Of a stretch of 64,000 bases of DNA, positions 1 to 11,841 are shown piece by piece. The DNA is from Agapanthus africanus. Its lineage: Eukaryota > Streptophyta > Magnoliopsida > Asparagales > Amaryllidaceae. The DNA lies in the NCBI GenBank assembly GCA_030015575.1, contig JASDDO010000006.1, positions 106,570,045 to 106,634,044 on the forward strand. Direction: 5' to 3'. The translations under genes and the position numbers were made by a program. The notes under the pieces are model-generated. The model worked only from the letters and a program-made list of their open reading frames with translations. It had not been told where the DNA came from and did no database searches. Every line of letters starts with the position of its first letter. Within the stretch, counting starts at the first letter, position 1.

Positions 1-454
1 AGATCGTCATAGAGTCTTGTGTGTTCTCCCACTGTACTTTGATTACCACCCTACCATGGCTCTACTGAATCATGCAAACAGGTGGCCGTTGGGTACAGTC
101 CCGAGACACACGAAGGCGATGAGCGATAGGAGGGGTTTCGTCTCTCCCGGTATTGGGAGTTCATGCTGTGTTGTGCTCGACTGCCTATATCAGTAAGTCC
201 CTGGCCAGGGCTGTTGAGATTTACTGATAAGTGTTATCAGTAGTTTCTCGATCTGTTATAGAACTTTCATCGGCACGACTTATTGAGTTATTGGGGTCGA
301 CGTTACCATCCCTAGACTCGATATGCAGCATATTTGACGAAGAGACCGGACTGTACGGTAGTGTTGCCGGTTGGCTCGACGGGAGTTGTAACAGGTTCGC
401 TTGTTTTCTTCTGATCGCTCAATACCAGGGTGGCCGTTACATTTAGCTGACCAT
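1..454 (+). repeat. C-type Copia LTR, left part (interrupted by A1)
   Basis: This is the middle part of a Copia LTR whose start lies upstream of the window. It aligns by eye with the A1 LTR from about position 960 onward, so roughly 500 bp of the LTR are probably missing to the left. It carries the 12-bp palindrome CCCTGGCCAGGG at 199-210 and other blocks shared by all Copia LTRs here. Copia A1 inserted at 454/455, and the LTR resumes at 32054. No coding potential is seen. Confidence 0.75.
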
Positions 455-2662
455 TGTTAGTTATATGTATGCCCTAGAGGCCATTACTGTACATGGGATG
501 TATATTATAGTGGATGCTGGGACATATAGGTAGGACTTTCTTGCTCGACATGATAGTACGCTATCTGGTTGCTCTTTATCTTAATATGTATACTTACAGT
601 CTCTCTATTACATGTTGATAAAGCCCTTAGGATGTGTGCTCGACTTCCAGGACTATGATGTAGATCATACTAGTGGGGCCTGGGTAGTCCATGAGTACAT
701 CCTTCAATGTTCCTACTCGTGGGAATATCGAGACGGGGAATCGATATTCCAGAGTAGACTAGCGTATATCTTCTCGACCCATGTGATGGGCGATGGATGA
801 TCCCATATCCATTGGTGTTTGACATCAGAGATGGTATGCGGGTGCTCAGTGGAGACTGGGTACACTGAACGGACTCGCCGAGAACTCCCAGATGGTATTA
901 TACCTCACGTCAGATGGCAGTTCTCTGGTGACACTGGTACAGCTTAGTCTGTTGACCCGAGATCATCATAGAGTCTTGTGTGTCTCCCATTGTGCTTTGA
1001 TTTCCACCCTACCACGGCTCTACTGAGTCGTGCAAACAGGTGGTTTTTGGGTACAGTCCCGATTCACATGGAGGCAATGAGCGATAGGAGGGGATTCGTC
1101 TCTCCCGGTATTGGGGGTTAATGTTGTGCTATGCTCGACTGGCCATAACTAGAAATACCTGGCCAGGGTTGCACTGATTTACTGGAAAGTGTTATCATTA
1201 GTTTCATGCTTGTTATGGACCTTACATCGGCATGACTTATCAAGCTACTGGGGTCTGACGTTTACCACCCCTAGGCGAGATATGCGACATATCATACGAA
1301 CAGACCGGACTATGCGGTAAGTGTTACTGGTTGGATTCACAGGAGTGTGAGCAGGCTTGCTCGTTGATTTTCTGATCGCTCAATACCCGGGTGGCCGTTA
1401 CGTTTAGCAGACCGCTTGCGGCTTGTGGGTGATTGATATGATCACCACCTACTGCCGGCGTATTGACGAGTCTTTAGAGTCCTACACAGGGGTTTCATGG
1501 CTCAAGCGAAACGAAATAGGAGCGCATATGAGATATGTACGGGACCGAGAATAATACCAGTATGTGATACTGTATTCTATTCTCGCGATATGTATCATCG
1601 GGCGGTTATATGAGATATAGCCGGGTTACCGAATCAAATGTTGATTCGATATATTGATACACTTGATGCTAGTCGGTTATATGCAATATGACCAGATCGT
1701 TAAATCAAGTGTTGATTTAATGATTTAATGTATAATTATATATTTGATATATTACTTTACATTAACTAGTATTGTTTCACTTAAGATTGTCTTTCTCACT
1801 TGATGTGCATAAGTTGTATATGTGATATATTTTTGTGCACTAGTTTGTATCATGTTTGATGATACATGCAAACTTGGGTGTGTGTATGACTTACACCATG
1901 TTTAGGTTAATGGTTAGGGTTTTATTTATTTATTTATTTTGGTAAAACTAAATGGTGGCTTTTCTTGTTTTGGCTTGAAGCTTCATGAAGCTTCTTAGCA
2001 TCTTTGAAAAAGTCTAACCATTTTGTTTTGTTCTTTGACCTAACCATCAACCTAAACTCTAGTTTAGTCTCTACAATGGTTTACTCACCCATGGTTGCAA
2101 CATGATAGACTTCACTTGATTATTCATTTTCCATTATTCATTTTTTTATTCATATTCTTTTCTTTCTTCTTCTTCTTCTTCAAGAAGAAGAAAGCTTGCT
2201 TGAAATTTCTAAGTGAAGATCAAGAGTGAGAAATCAAAATCTAAAGTGAACCCACTTCCTATTTCTTCATCCTCTACCACTTGCCATGTTGTATAGGGTG
2301 TTCTCTTCACAAATTTCTTGACCAAGTGAAGGAATAGGTTGAGTTTGAGTCTCCCCGACGTAGATCATCTTCGGCCTCGAAGTCAACGACCTAGCCCGCT
2401 CTTTTCTTCGATGAAACCAACGCTAGGGTCCGGGATTCCGATGATCGCAGCGAAGGGACGTCAACACGGAGCTTTAGAAGTGAAGGACCGGATCTACAAA
2501 GGTTGTAATTCCTTTCACTTTCTAGTAAAGTAGTTTGCTTGTATGTTTTTCGCCTTACCTCTAGTAAACGATCTAGATTAGGGTTTCTCGGCACATCCAA
2601 TTTTTGATTTTGGCATGGTTGATGCCTTGTGGAACCTCATGTGTGTTCCTAGGAACCCTAAA
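455..2662 (+). repeat. A1 5' LTR (2208 bp)
   Basis: The LTR begins TGTTAG and ends CCTAAA, where the 3' LTR has CCTACA, so one terminal base is mutated. The PBS follows directly. It contains AT-rich ATATAT-type stretches near 1730-1760 and a CTTCTT tract near 2165. The sequence CTACAAAGGTTGTA near 2490-2505 is also present in the A2, A3 and C LTRs. The short ORFs in the LTR are chance frames. Confidence 0.92.
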
Positions 2663-2663
2663 G

Positions 2664-2675
2664 TGGTATCAGAGC
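2664..2675 (+). other. A1 primer-binding site
   Basis: TGGTATCAGAGC lies one base after the 5' LTR. It is complementary to the 3' end of plant initiator methionine tRNA and would prime minus-strand DNA synthesis. Confidence 0.95.
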
Positions 2676-3518
2676 CTAGCTAGAGCTTTAGGCGAAGTGT
2701 AGACGAAGTTAGAAACCCGATCGAACCCCGAAACCCTAATCAAAACGCTTCTCTGTACATTTTTTAAAACTGTGATTTTTTATGAATTAAAAATGCTCAG
2801 AAAAATAAGCAGGAAAAACTAAGAATTACTGTGAAGTACGGCCCACTAATTCGCTCAGATGACCGCGGAACCGCGGCCAAACCAAGGGTTTAGCGGCGGT
2901 TCCGCGGCCAAAATTGTGAATTAGTCCCTGGAATTTCATATATTTATTCTTAGGTCCTTTCTTGGCAATTTTTTCTGGGAATCTATTTAATTCCACACAA
3001 GTGTTGAGTTTTCTAGGGTTGTATTGGGGACTCGTTGATTCGATCGGATAATTTAACTTTGTTTAGTTTGTCCGGGTAATTTTTAGAAATTGTTAAAAAG
3101 TTCGACCGGATATTAATAACTCACTTTTTTCCCAGTCGGAAAAATTTTCAAAAGTTGGATTTTTCTCGAGTTTAAGAACGTCTAAGTAGTGCAAGTAACG
3201 TGATGGACCCTCTAGAAGAGAACAAACCTTAACTCGATTATGTGACCGTCTTGAACTGCCTTTTGAACCTTAGGGTTTGGGGCAGTACGGCGTGCCACAT
3301 GTGAGGCGTTGGCTTGACCCTTCTACGGCTGGACCGTTGGTACTGTGACATGAAGTGAATGTTTTTAAACTTATTTCAAGTGTTGAGCTTTTCGGGAAAA
3401 CTTGGGTGTTTGATTATTCGATCGGAAAGTTTAACATTGTCTATTTATCTGGAATGTGATACAATATTTGGAATCCACAAATAGTTATGAGATAACTAAT
3501 TTGAATATTATAAACATA
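2676..3518 (+). other. A1 untranslated leader, first part
   Basis: Noncoding leader between the PBS and the ORF. It matches the A3 leader (45982 onward), including a conserved GC-rich block near 3225-3350 where A3 and A2 match almost base for base. The match to A3 stops near 3480, where sequence foreign to the element begins. No gene is seen here. Confidence 0.75.
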
Positions 3519-3666
3519 GCACTTTAGTCTCAAATGATTGGTTGCCATGGGATTTTGATGCGATCAAAAGTCCGTCGCAATCACGTAGTGTACGCGGATA
3601 CTCGCCGGGTAAACTTAATAGACAGCCACGCCTCATAGCCCCGACCAAGTGACTGTGGAGAACCCC

Positions 3667-6600
3667 TGTAACACCTTAGGATAAGGGTTAGTGAGTAATT
3701 ATATCTAAATATTGGTTTTTAACAAAAAGTTTACCAAATTGTGTTTTAAATATTTTTCCAAATTTAATAAATATTTTTCCAAAATTTTCCTAGGCTTGCA
3801 CACACATGTGCATGTAAACTAGGGTTTTTAAATTGAGTTAATACCATAATTATTAACCATGGTGGGTTAATCATAGGATTAAGTCTTATGGGTTTTTATT
3901 TGGGTCAATTAGTTAATTAGTAGTTACTTAAATTTGAATTGTGGGTGTTGACTTGTGAGAGAGAGAGGGGGGGGCATCATGGCTCAAGCCATGCTTGTCA
4001 TTAATGAGGAGAGAGAGAGAGGAGGGTTGACATTGGGTGATGATTCCTTTCTCTCAACTCTTTTGTTTTTCTCTCAAACTCTCACACTCACACACACCCA
4101 CACACTTACCTCTTCCCCCAGCTCCAGAACCAGCAACAACAGCAGCAGGCATTCAGCAGTAGCAGCAGCAAGCATTTGGCAGCAGCAGCAGAGATCAGCA
4201 GTAGCAGCAGTGAGCACCAACAGCACCAACAGCAACTGCAGCTTCTTCCCCTCCACTTCTTCATCTTCCTGCAACTCCCTAGGGTTAAGTAAGAGGTATA
4301 CATCCTAACTTGCTTCCCTAGTTTGCCTTGTTAGTGTAGTTTTGCATCGATAAATGGATTTGAGTGCGTTTTAGTGCGATATGGGGTGTTTAGTGAGAAC
4401 TTTGTGCTAGTGAGGTGTAAGTTGGTTTCAGTAGGATAATTGAGGTTTGTTGAGACCATGTTAGCCTAGTTTAACCCCGATTGCACTAAAATACCACCAG
4501 TTTCACTATTTGATGCAAAATGTCGTATTTGTGCAAATTTGAGCTTTTCTGGACCTGCTTTTGACCCGATGAGATCTGAATGAAATTGAGAAGACTGTAG
4601 TATTGTGGAGTTGTGCTGATACCCCAGGTGAAACCCGACCCCCTGACTCTTCCCTTTGGCCGCCGAATTCCTCTTTCTGGCCGCAAATTGCGGCCAGATG
4701 GGTAGTGTTTTGGTTGGTGTTGGGTCCTGTAGGTGTCTGCTAGTGTGTAGGGTTCTATGGTATATATATTTTTGTAAGTTTAGTTCTGTAGAAAAATTTG
4801 GGACCAATTACCTATTTTGCCGTTTTTCTAAACCTTCGCGACACGCGTGATACGTGAGTAGGTTTGGGTTTCTGCGTATCGCGGCGCGTCGGGGTAGTTT
4901 CAGGCGCGTGATCACACGTTTTAGCGTATCGCGCACACGCGCGATTGGTTTGCGACACGGGTTTCTAGTTGGACTGTAATGTCGCGTTTTTGTGAATTGA
5001 GCTTATGTGTGATATGTGTTATGTGATTCTAGGTTCGCAGGCCAGTGAGACGGACGCTGCGAAAAAGGGCAAGCAAGTTGTTGGATACACTTAGCGCGGG
5101 ACTTCGGTGAGTAGATTTCACATCTACGGGGATATCGCCCGCATGGCGTTATGCGTCAGGGCTGATAGGACCTTATTACTATATGTTGCACTTACCTCAT
5201 GTACTGTCATTGCATATTGCATTCCCTGCTGTATGTATGCTTAGAATTGATAGAACACCGCACCCTTATTGACAGTTCACGTTGCACAAGCACTATCTTG
5301 ACATGACATTCATACTTGATGCATATATCACATCGGATCATTATGCTGTAGCTCATCTTTTATATGACTTGACATGACATTCATACTTGATGCACATATC
5401 ACATCACATTTACTTGCATACGGGATGGGATTACATGTGATTTCTGGATTTGGGAACCGTGGCTCTTTTCAAATATGTAATCATTTAAAAACCCGGTTCC
5501 CTTGATATGATATTTTGGGGCGTCACCCCGTGTTTTCTCGGTGCTAGAGGCATGTATTGATAGAGCGCTGACCCGGACTGACGGATGCCCGATGTATTGA
5601 TAGAGGGCTGACCGGGACTGACGGATGCCCGATGTGTTGATAGAGGGCTGACCCGGACTGACGGATGTCCGATGTATTGATAGAGGGCTGACCCGGACTG
5701 ACGGATGCCCGATGTGTTGATAGAGGGCTGACCCAGACTGACGGATGCCCGCTGTATTGAGAGAGGGACGACCCGGACTGACGGCTTCCCGTTATATACT
5801 TTGAGAGAGGGCTGACCCGGATTGACGGATGCCCGATACAGGTTGTTTTGCGTGTCGATACTAGACACGAGTATTTATGATATTTGGGTGCCGATGTTGG
5901 GCACTCGGGATTCTCAGGGATATACAGGATATGAGGGCCGATGGAGTACCGGCGTTTGGGATGTTGGGATTCGCGGTGCATACATACATATGTAGTCCAC
6001 CTCGACACTTCATGTAGATACTATATTCCCATGCTCAGCATTCATTATCGCATCTTATCCTGTAGCTATATCACCTGATAGAGGACTTGCATGATTATTA
6101 TGTATAGTGCTTACCTCGCATTGATATCTTCTGCTGGCATTTGTTAGAGTAGCGCTGTACGTGCATGCTCGCGATTACCTTTATATGTTATCTCTATTCA
6201 CGAGTTGGCAACTCACCCCCGTTGTGCCACAGTATTTGCAGGTTTCCCTTGGGAGTATTCACGGCTGGTTGTTTACCGCATCTTTTGGCACAGATACCCT
6301 TTCTGAGGCGAGTTAGCCTTTTGCTGATAGGTGGGTTTTTGTACGGTACCTGTTACCTTTCAGTTGTATATTGATGTATCTAGTATTCTCCATCTACCTT
6401 TCTGTATTGACTTAGAGACAGTGGTGAGGACGATATGTATGATACTATATTCTGGTGTTGAGCTCGCATGTGAGCTGACTTTATTTTATGCAGTCTTACC
6501 TTTTATGATACTGTCCTTGCTTTACTGTGTATTCTTCGCTACGGCGACGTATTATCATATGGTGATGCTTCATTCATTTTATGTGTCATTTCTGTTACAC

Positions 6601-6864
6601 CTTGCTTTTACCCGATTTGCGGGGCAAATATTTAAAAAGGAAATGTTACCAAAATTATAAAAGTTATAACTCTTGAACTTAAAAAGGATTTCTACTAAAT
6701 TAATAAGATGTTTTTCGGACACGCATGCCTGTTTTTACGAAATGTTTTAAATCACTCTATATTTACTGGTTTGATTTCTGGGTTCGGCTTACTTAGCCGC
6801 GTTACGCCTGTAGACATTGCGTGGTTAAGTGCCGGTCACGAGTCGAAACTCTCGGGTCGTGACC
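3667..6864 (+). repeat. G1 5' LTR (3198 bp)
   Basis: A long LTR starting TGTAACACC and ending GTGACC, where the 3' LTR has GTGACA. It includes GA microsatellites (3957-4020), a CAG-rich stretch (4131-4215) that creates serine-rich chance ORFs, the inverted repeat GGCCGCAA/TTGCGGCC near 4679-4695, and seven 40-bp tandem repeats (5556 to about 5840). It retains the 458 bp missing from the 3' LTR (4539-4996). Confidence 0.93.
5556..5840 (+). repeat. 40-bp tandem repeat, about 7 units, in G1 5' LTR
   Basis: Units with a period of 40 bp begin ATTGATAGAGGGCTGACC and end GATGCCCGATGT. The first five are nearly identical and the last two diverge. An apparent 154-residue reverse-strand ORF is just the translation of this array and is not a gene. 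The same array is in the 3' LTR. Confidence 0.9.
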
Positions 6865-6868
6865 AAGT

Positions 6869-6880
6869 TGGTATCAGAGC
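6869..6880 (+). other. G1 primer-binding site
   Basis: TGGTATCAGAGC lies four bases after the 5' LTR and would pair with initiator methionine tRNA. About 200 bp of leader follow before the gag ATG. They end in CCTAATTTTCTTTCAG, which resembles a plant 3' splice site. Confidence 0.93.
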
Positions 6881-7089
6881 GTAGGGTTTACCTTCGGAGT
6901 ATAGGATGACCCTGGTATGATGAAGTAGGTAGCTGCAGCAGGGTAGCGTAGCGTGTGTGTGTTCCGCGGCATACTCACGACACAATACTCCGCCTACGCG
7001 ACCTTAGGACTTATTGATTTGATCCCTCCTTATATTCTTGCGATTCGATTTCCGTGTTCTTATCGAATCCTAATTTTCTTTCAGCCATT

Positions 7090-10000
7090 ATGCCGCCTAA
7101 GACTACGAGGGCATAGAGAGCGGCCGCGAGGGCCGAGATTCGAGTTGACTCGTCCGAGACGAGGACTGATCCGGGCAGTACGCCGGTTGTACCCGAGCAG
7201 GCTGTTCCTGCCGTGACAGAGCAGATCGCCACGCTAGGGGCTGGTATGCAGGAGATGCGCTAGACGGTGGGATCTAGCATGCAGGAGATGCGCCAGATGA
7301 TAGGATCGCTAGTTGAGACGCTTTGAGCCCAGCGACCAGAGGTAGCTCCACCCGTTCCAGAGACCGCTATGGTACCTACCGCACAGCCAGTTGCCCCTGC
7401 GGTTACAGAGGTGATCACAGTGTCGCTATCAGAGTTCATGAGGCTGAAGCCTCCGGTATTCACAGGCACCGATACAGCCGAGGACCCCCAGTCTTTCATA
7501 GACAGGATGGCCAGGATATGCCGTTCCCTCAGATGTGCAGATGCGAGATGGGTTGAGTTCGCCAGCTTTCGCCTAGAAGGTCTTGCGCAGAAGTGGTGTG
7601 ACTCAGTTGAGAAGGGCAGAGCAGCAGGTCTTCCTCCTATGACCTGGATGGAGTTCGTGACCATATTTCTTGCCCGTTTCCTTCCCCAGAGTGTTAGGGA
7701 TGCCCGAGCACGCAGATTTGAGTCCTTGCGCCAGACGCCAGGGATGACAGTGGCAGAGTATGACGTGCTATTTACAGAGTTGGCAGTCTATGCCCCATAT
7801 TTAGTGGCTACCGAGGAGTTGCGAGTCAGGAGATTTGTTCGAGGCTTGCTTACACCATTGTTCCTCGCAATCAGCGCACAGCACTACGAGACCTATGCAG
7901 CAGCTGTAGACGCAGCCTTAGTGGTCGAGGAGCACCTTGCTGAGACTTCGGTAGTTCCAGAGCCGAAGAGAGTTCGTGCGGATACATCAGCACAGAGACA
8001 GCCTTTTCGGCGCCGTGATAGACGTATTGCAGGCAGCAGAGATTCAGGACGGGGCCGGTTATTCAGTTCCTATTCCTAGGATGGTCAGCGGTCATCGTCA
8101 GGATGTTTTCGCTGTGGGAGTTCTTACCATCGTGTACGGGATTGTCCTGAGTTACCCCGGAGGGAGGCGACAGCACCGCATGTCACATTACCACCTTCAC
8201 CACCCCAGAGGGCATTGCCTATCGTACCTACCGTTGCTCCGCGCCAGACTCATACACAGCGAGGTCGTGGGCGTGGAGGAGTTGCTCAGAGAGGGCGAGA
8301 TGACCGAGGCAGAGGGCAGTCAGTCGCAGGTGGTGGACAGGCGAGGGTTTTTGCTTTGACACATCAGGACGCGCAGGCGTCCAATGCAGTGGTTTCAGGT
8401 ATCCTTCCTGTATGTTCAGTTGATGCACATGTACTGTTCGATCCCGGATCCACACACTCGTACGTATCCACGCACTTTGTGCCGAGTCTGGGTAGAGAGT
8501 CCGGCTTGCTTGATCAGCCGCTTGTGGTGACTACTCCTGTGGGAGAGTCGTTTGTTGCTAGGCACGTGTTCCGATCCTGTACCGTCTGTATTGGCGAGAG
8601 AGAGTTTCTTGTCGACTTGATTCTTCTGGAGATGTTGGACTTCGACGTTCTTTTGGGTATGGATTGGTTAGCCACGTGATATGCTTCTGTGGACTGCCGT
8701 GAGAAGACAGTTAGATTCTGCTTTCCCGGTGAGTCGGTTTTTGTTGTGTTGGGGGACCGTGGCGCCGCCCCTCACAGTGTGATTTCTTCTTTTCGCGCTG
8801 GACAGCTTTTGAGGAAGGGATGTCAGGGATTCCTTGCCTATGTTTGCGATGCTCGTGCTACACAGGTTCCATTGGATCAGGTTCCGGTTGTTAGCGAGTT
8901 TCCTGATGTGTTCCCTGACGAGCTTCCAGGGTTGCCGCCCGAGCACGACATTTCTTTCTGTATTGATTTGGTTCCTGGCTCGGGGCCTATTTCCATACCG
9001 CCTTATCGGATGGCCCCGGCGGAACTTCGAGAGTTAAAGGGTCAGTTGCAAGACTTGCTGGACAAGGGACTTATTCGACCCAGTGTTTCTCCTTGGGGTG
9101 CTCCAGTCCTGTTCGTCAAGAAGAAGGACGGCAGTTTGCGTCTGTGTATCGACTACCGGCAGCTGAACAGGGTGACAGTGCGGAACAGGTATCCTTTGTC
9201 GCGCATCGACGATTTGTTCGACCAGCTTCAGGGGGCAGGGTACTTTTCGAGGATCGATTTACGATCGGGCTATCATCAGCTGCGGGTTCGACAGGAGGAC
9301 ATTCCCAGGACAGCCTTCCGTACGCGCTACGGCCATTACGAGTTTTTGGTGATGTCGTTCGGACTCACCAATGCGCCAGCAGCCTTCATGGACTTGATGA
9401 ACCGTATTTTCCGGCCTTACTTGGATCTGTTCATTATAGTCTTCATTGACGATATCTTGGTGTATTCCCGGAGTAGTGAAGAGCACGAGCAGCACCTGCG
9501 GATTACATTGCAGACCTTGAGGGAGAACCAGCTTTATGCGAAATTCTCCAAGTGTGCTTTTTGGCTGGACAGCGTAGACTTCTTGGGTCACGTGATTTCA
9601 TGAGACGGTATATGTGTAGACCCAAGGAAGATCGTGGCCGTTCAGCGTTGGCCCAGACCCACATCGGTGACGGAGATTCGCAGCTTTTTAGGGTTGGCCG
9701 GTTACTACAGGCGTTTTGTGCAGGACTTCTCCCGTATTGCTACACCGTTGACCGGGTTGACCCGGAAGGGAGTTCCCTTCGATTGGACGGAGGAGTGCGA
9801 GCACAGCTTTCAGCAGCTGCAGACTCGGCTGACGACGGCACCGGTGTTATCTTTACCTTCCGGACCGGGCGGATTTGTGGTCTTTTGTGATGCTTCTCGA
9901 GTGGGGCTGGGATGCGTTTTGATGCAGCACGACAGGGTGATCGCGTATGCTTCGCGACAATTGAAGAGACATGAACAAAACTACCCCACTCATGACTTGG

Positions 10001-11799
10001 AGATGGCTGCAGTGGTCTTCGCACTTAAGATCTGGCGACATTACCTATACGGCGAGTCGTGCCAGATATTCACGGATCACAAGAGTCTGAAATACATATT
10101 CCAGCACCGGGACCTGAAACTTCGACAGCGTCGATGAATGGAGTTAGTGAAGGATTACGACTGCGAGATCTTATATCACCCGGGCAAGGCAAATGTGGTG
10201 GCGGATGCTTTGAGCAGGAGGCCCGGGAGTAGCCTATCTTGTTTGAGCGCAGTACAGGAGCAGTCATTCGCAGATTGGCAGATATTATGCGACAGCCGAG
10301 TACAGTTCGAGTTCACGCCGATTGGAGGGCAGATAGCGCATGTCCGTGCACGGCCACAGTTGATCGATCGTATACGTGAGGCACAGCTCAGTGATGACCG
10401 ATGTTCAGAGATCATGGCACAGATTGGATAGGGCAGATTTTCCGAGTTCGTGATCGATGATCAGGGGATACTACGATTTGGAGTCAGACTGTGCGTACCA
10501 GATGCTGAGGGACTGAGGCACGAGATTCTTGAGGAGGCACATCGATCGGTATATAGCGTCCATCCCGGTTCCACCAAGATGTATCATGATATGAGAGATG
10601 TTTATTGGTGGGACGGAATGAAGAGGGACATTGCAGATTTTGTATCGAGATGCCTGACTTGTCAGCAAGTCAAGGCTGAGCACCAGAGGCCCGCGGGAGA
10701 GCTACAGCCGTTACCCATTCCGGAGTGGAAATGGGAGCAGATTTCGATGGATTTCGTGGTGGGTCTACCTAGGACTAGTCGGGGGTATGACTCCATCTGG
10801 GTGATCGTGGATCGTTTGACGAAAGCGGCTTACTTCCTACCGGTGAAGACGACTTTCGGATTTACTCAGTATGCCCAGATCTACATTGATGAGATAGTGC
10901 GACTACACGGAGTCCCGACATGTATTGTATCCGACAGAGGCACCCAGTTTACCAGTAGACTATGGCAGAAGCTTCAGGAGGCTTTGGGCACTCGCTTGAG
11001 TTTCAGCACAGCATTTCATCCGCAGACCGACGGACAGTCAGAGCGGACCATTCAGACTCTCGAGGACATGCTCAGAGCTTGTGTATTAGATTTCGGAGGT
11101 AGCTGGGATCATCATTTGCCCTTAGTAGAGTTCTCCTACAATAACAGCTACCAGGAGACCATTCAGATGGCACCATTTGAGGCTCTTTATGGGAGGAGAT
11201 GCAGGTCGCCCGCCTGTTGGACAGAGCTCAGTGAGAGCAGTATCTTAGGGCCACGGATTGTTGAGAAGACGACAGCGAAGATCCAGTTGATTCGCGATAG
11301 GATGAGAGCAGCCCAGAGTAGGCAGAGATCTTATGCAGACCGTCGGCGACGCAGACTTGAGTTTTCTGTTGGTGATCATGTTTTCTTGAGGGTCTCCCCA
11401 ATGAAAGGTGTGATGAGGTTTGGGAAGAAGGGGAAGCTCAGTCCCAGGTATGTGGGCCCCTTCGAGATCCTCGAGCGTGTTGGTGCAGTAGCCTACCGTT
11501 TAGCCCTTCCGCCCAGCTTTCCAGATGTGCATCCCGTGTTTCATGTCTCGATGCTCCGCAGATATCTTCATGATCCTTCGCATGCGATTCAGCATCCGAC
11601 GATCTAGCTTGAGCACGACCTTTCCTATGCAGAGCAGCCGGTGATGATCTTGGATCGACAAGTGAAGAAACTGAGATCGAAGGACATTCCATCAGTTAAG
11701 GTACTTTGGCGTGGCCTGAACCATGAGGAGGTCACTTGGGAGACCGAAAGCGAGATGATGAAGACGTATCCCCATCTTTTTGAAGGTACTCGTAGTTAG
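7090..11799 (+). pseudogene. G1 gag-pol polyprotein, nine in-frame stops
   Basis: One continuous frame (1569 codons) holds all domains, but is broken by TAG at 7114, 7261, 8077, 10429 and 11605 and TGA at 7324, 8677, 9601 and 10135. No frameshift is needed. Domains in order: Gag from about codon 120; CCHC zinc knuckle at codons 339-352 (C-x2-C-x4-H-x4-C, 8104-8145); protease with DPGST at codon 451; reverse transcriptase with FIDD around codon 787; RNase H with a catalytic-type Asp near codon 934; integrase with an H2C2 finger (10525-10675) and D1221, D1282, E1318 (D-x35-E); and a chromodomain-like tail from about codon 1518. The first stop lies nine codons after the ATG, so no Gag could be made without readthrough. 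The frame stops 43 bp before the 3' LTR. Confidence 0.95.
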
Positions 11800-11828
11800 A
11801 TTTTTGAAATTCGGGGACGAATTTCTTT

Positions 11829-11841
11829 AAGGGGGAGAGAT
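11829..11841 (+). other. G1 polypurine tract
   Basis: AAGGGGGAGAGAT lies directly before the 3' LTR, at the usual place for the primer of plus-strand synthesis. Confidence 0.85.

Noticed and set aside
2664..2675. TGGTATCAGAGC as part of a tRNA gene
   Set aside because: Only 12 bases match, always next to an LTR end. No cloverleaf surrounds it, so it is a primer-binding site.
3958..4020. GA-rich run as a promoter GAGA element
   Set aside because: It is a short microsatellite in the LTR and nothing else supports a regulatory role.
3955..4308. Serine/asparagine-rich 117-codon ORF, and a similar one at 12155-12487
   Set aside because: It arises from CAG/AGC and GA microsatellites inside the G1 LTRs and is open in several frames at once, as low-complexity DNA often is.
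5556..5840. Possible CRISPR-like array
   Set aside because: Repeats are direct and contiguous with no unique spacers, and they sit inside a plant LTR.
5485..6008. Reverse-strand ORFs of 127 and 154 codons with repeated SVSPGQPSINTSGIRQSG-like units
   Set aside because: They are translations of the 40-bp tandem repeat in the G1 LTR. The same happens at 13152-13729. There is no start context, and the repeat explains the open frame.
6331..6660. 109-codon hydrophobic ORF, possible membrane protein, repeated at 14052-14381
   Set aside because: It is in both G1 LTRs near their 3' ends; its hydrophobic character follows from T-rich DNA. No homologous ORF is evident in G2.
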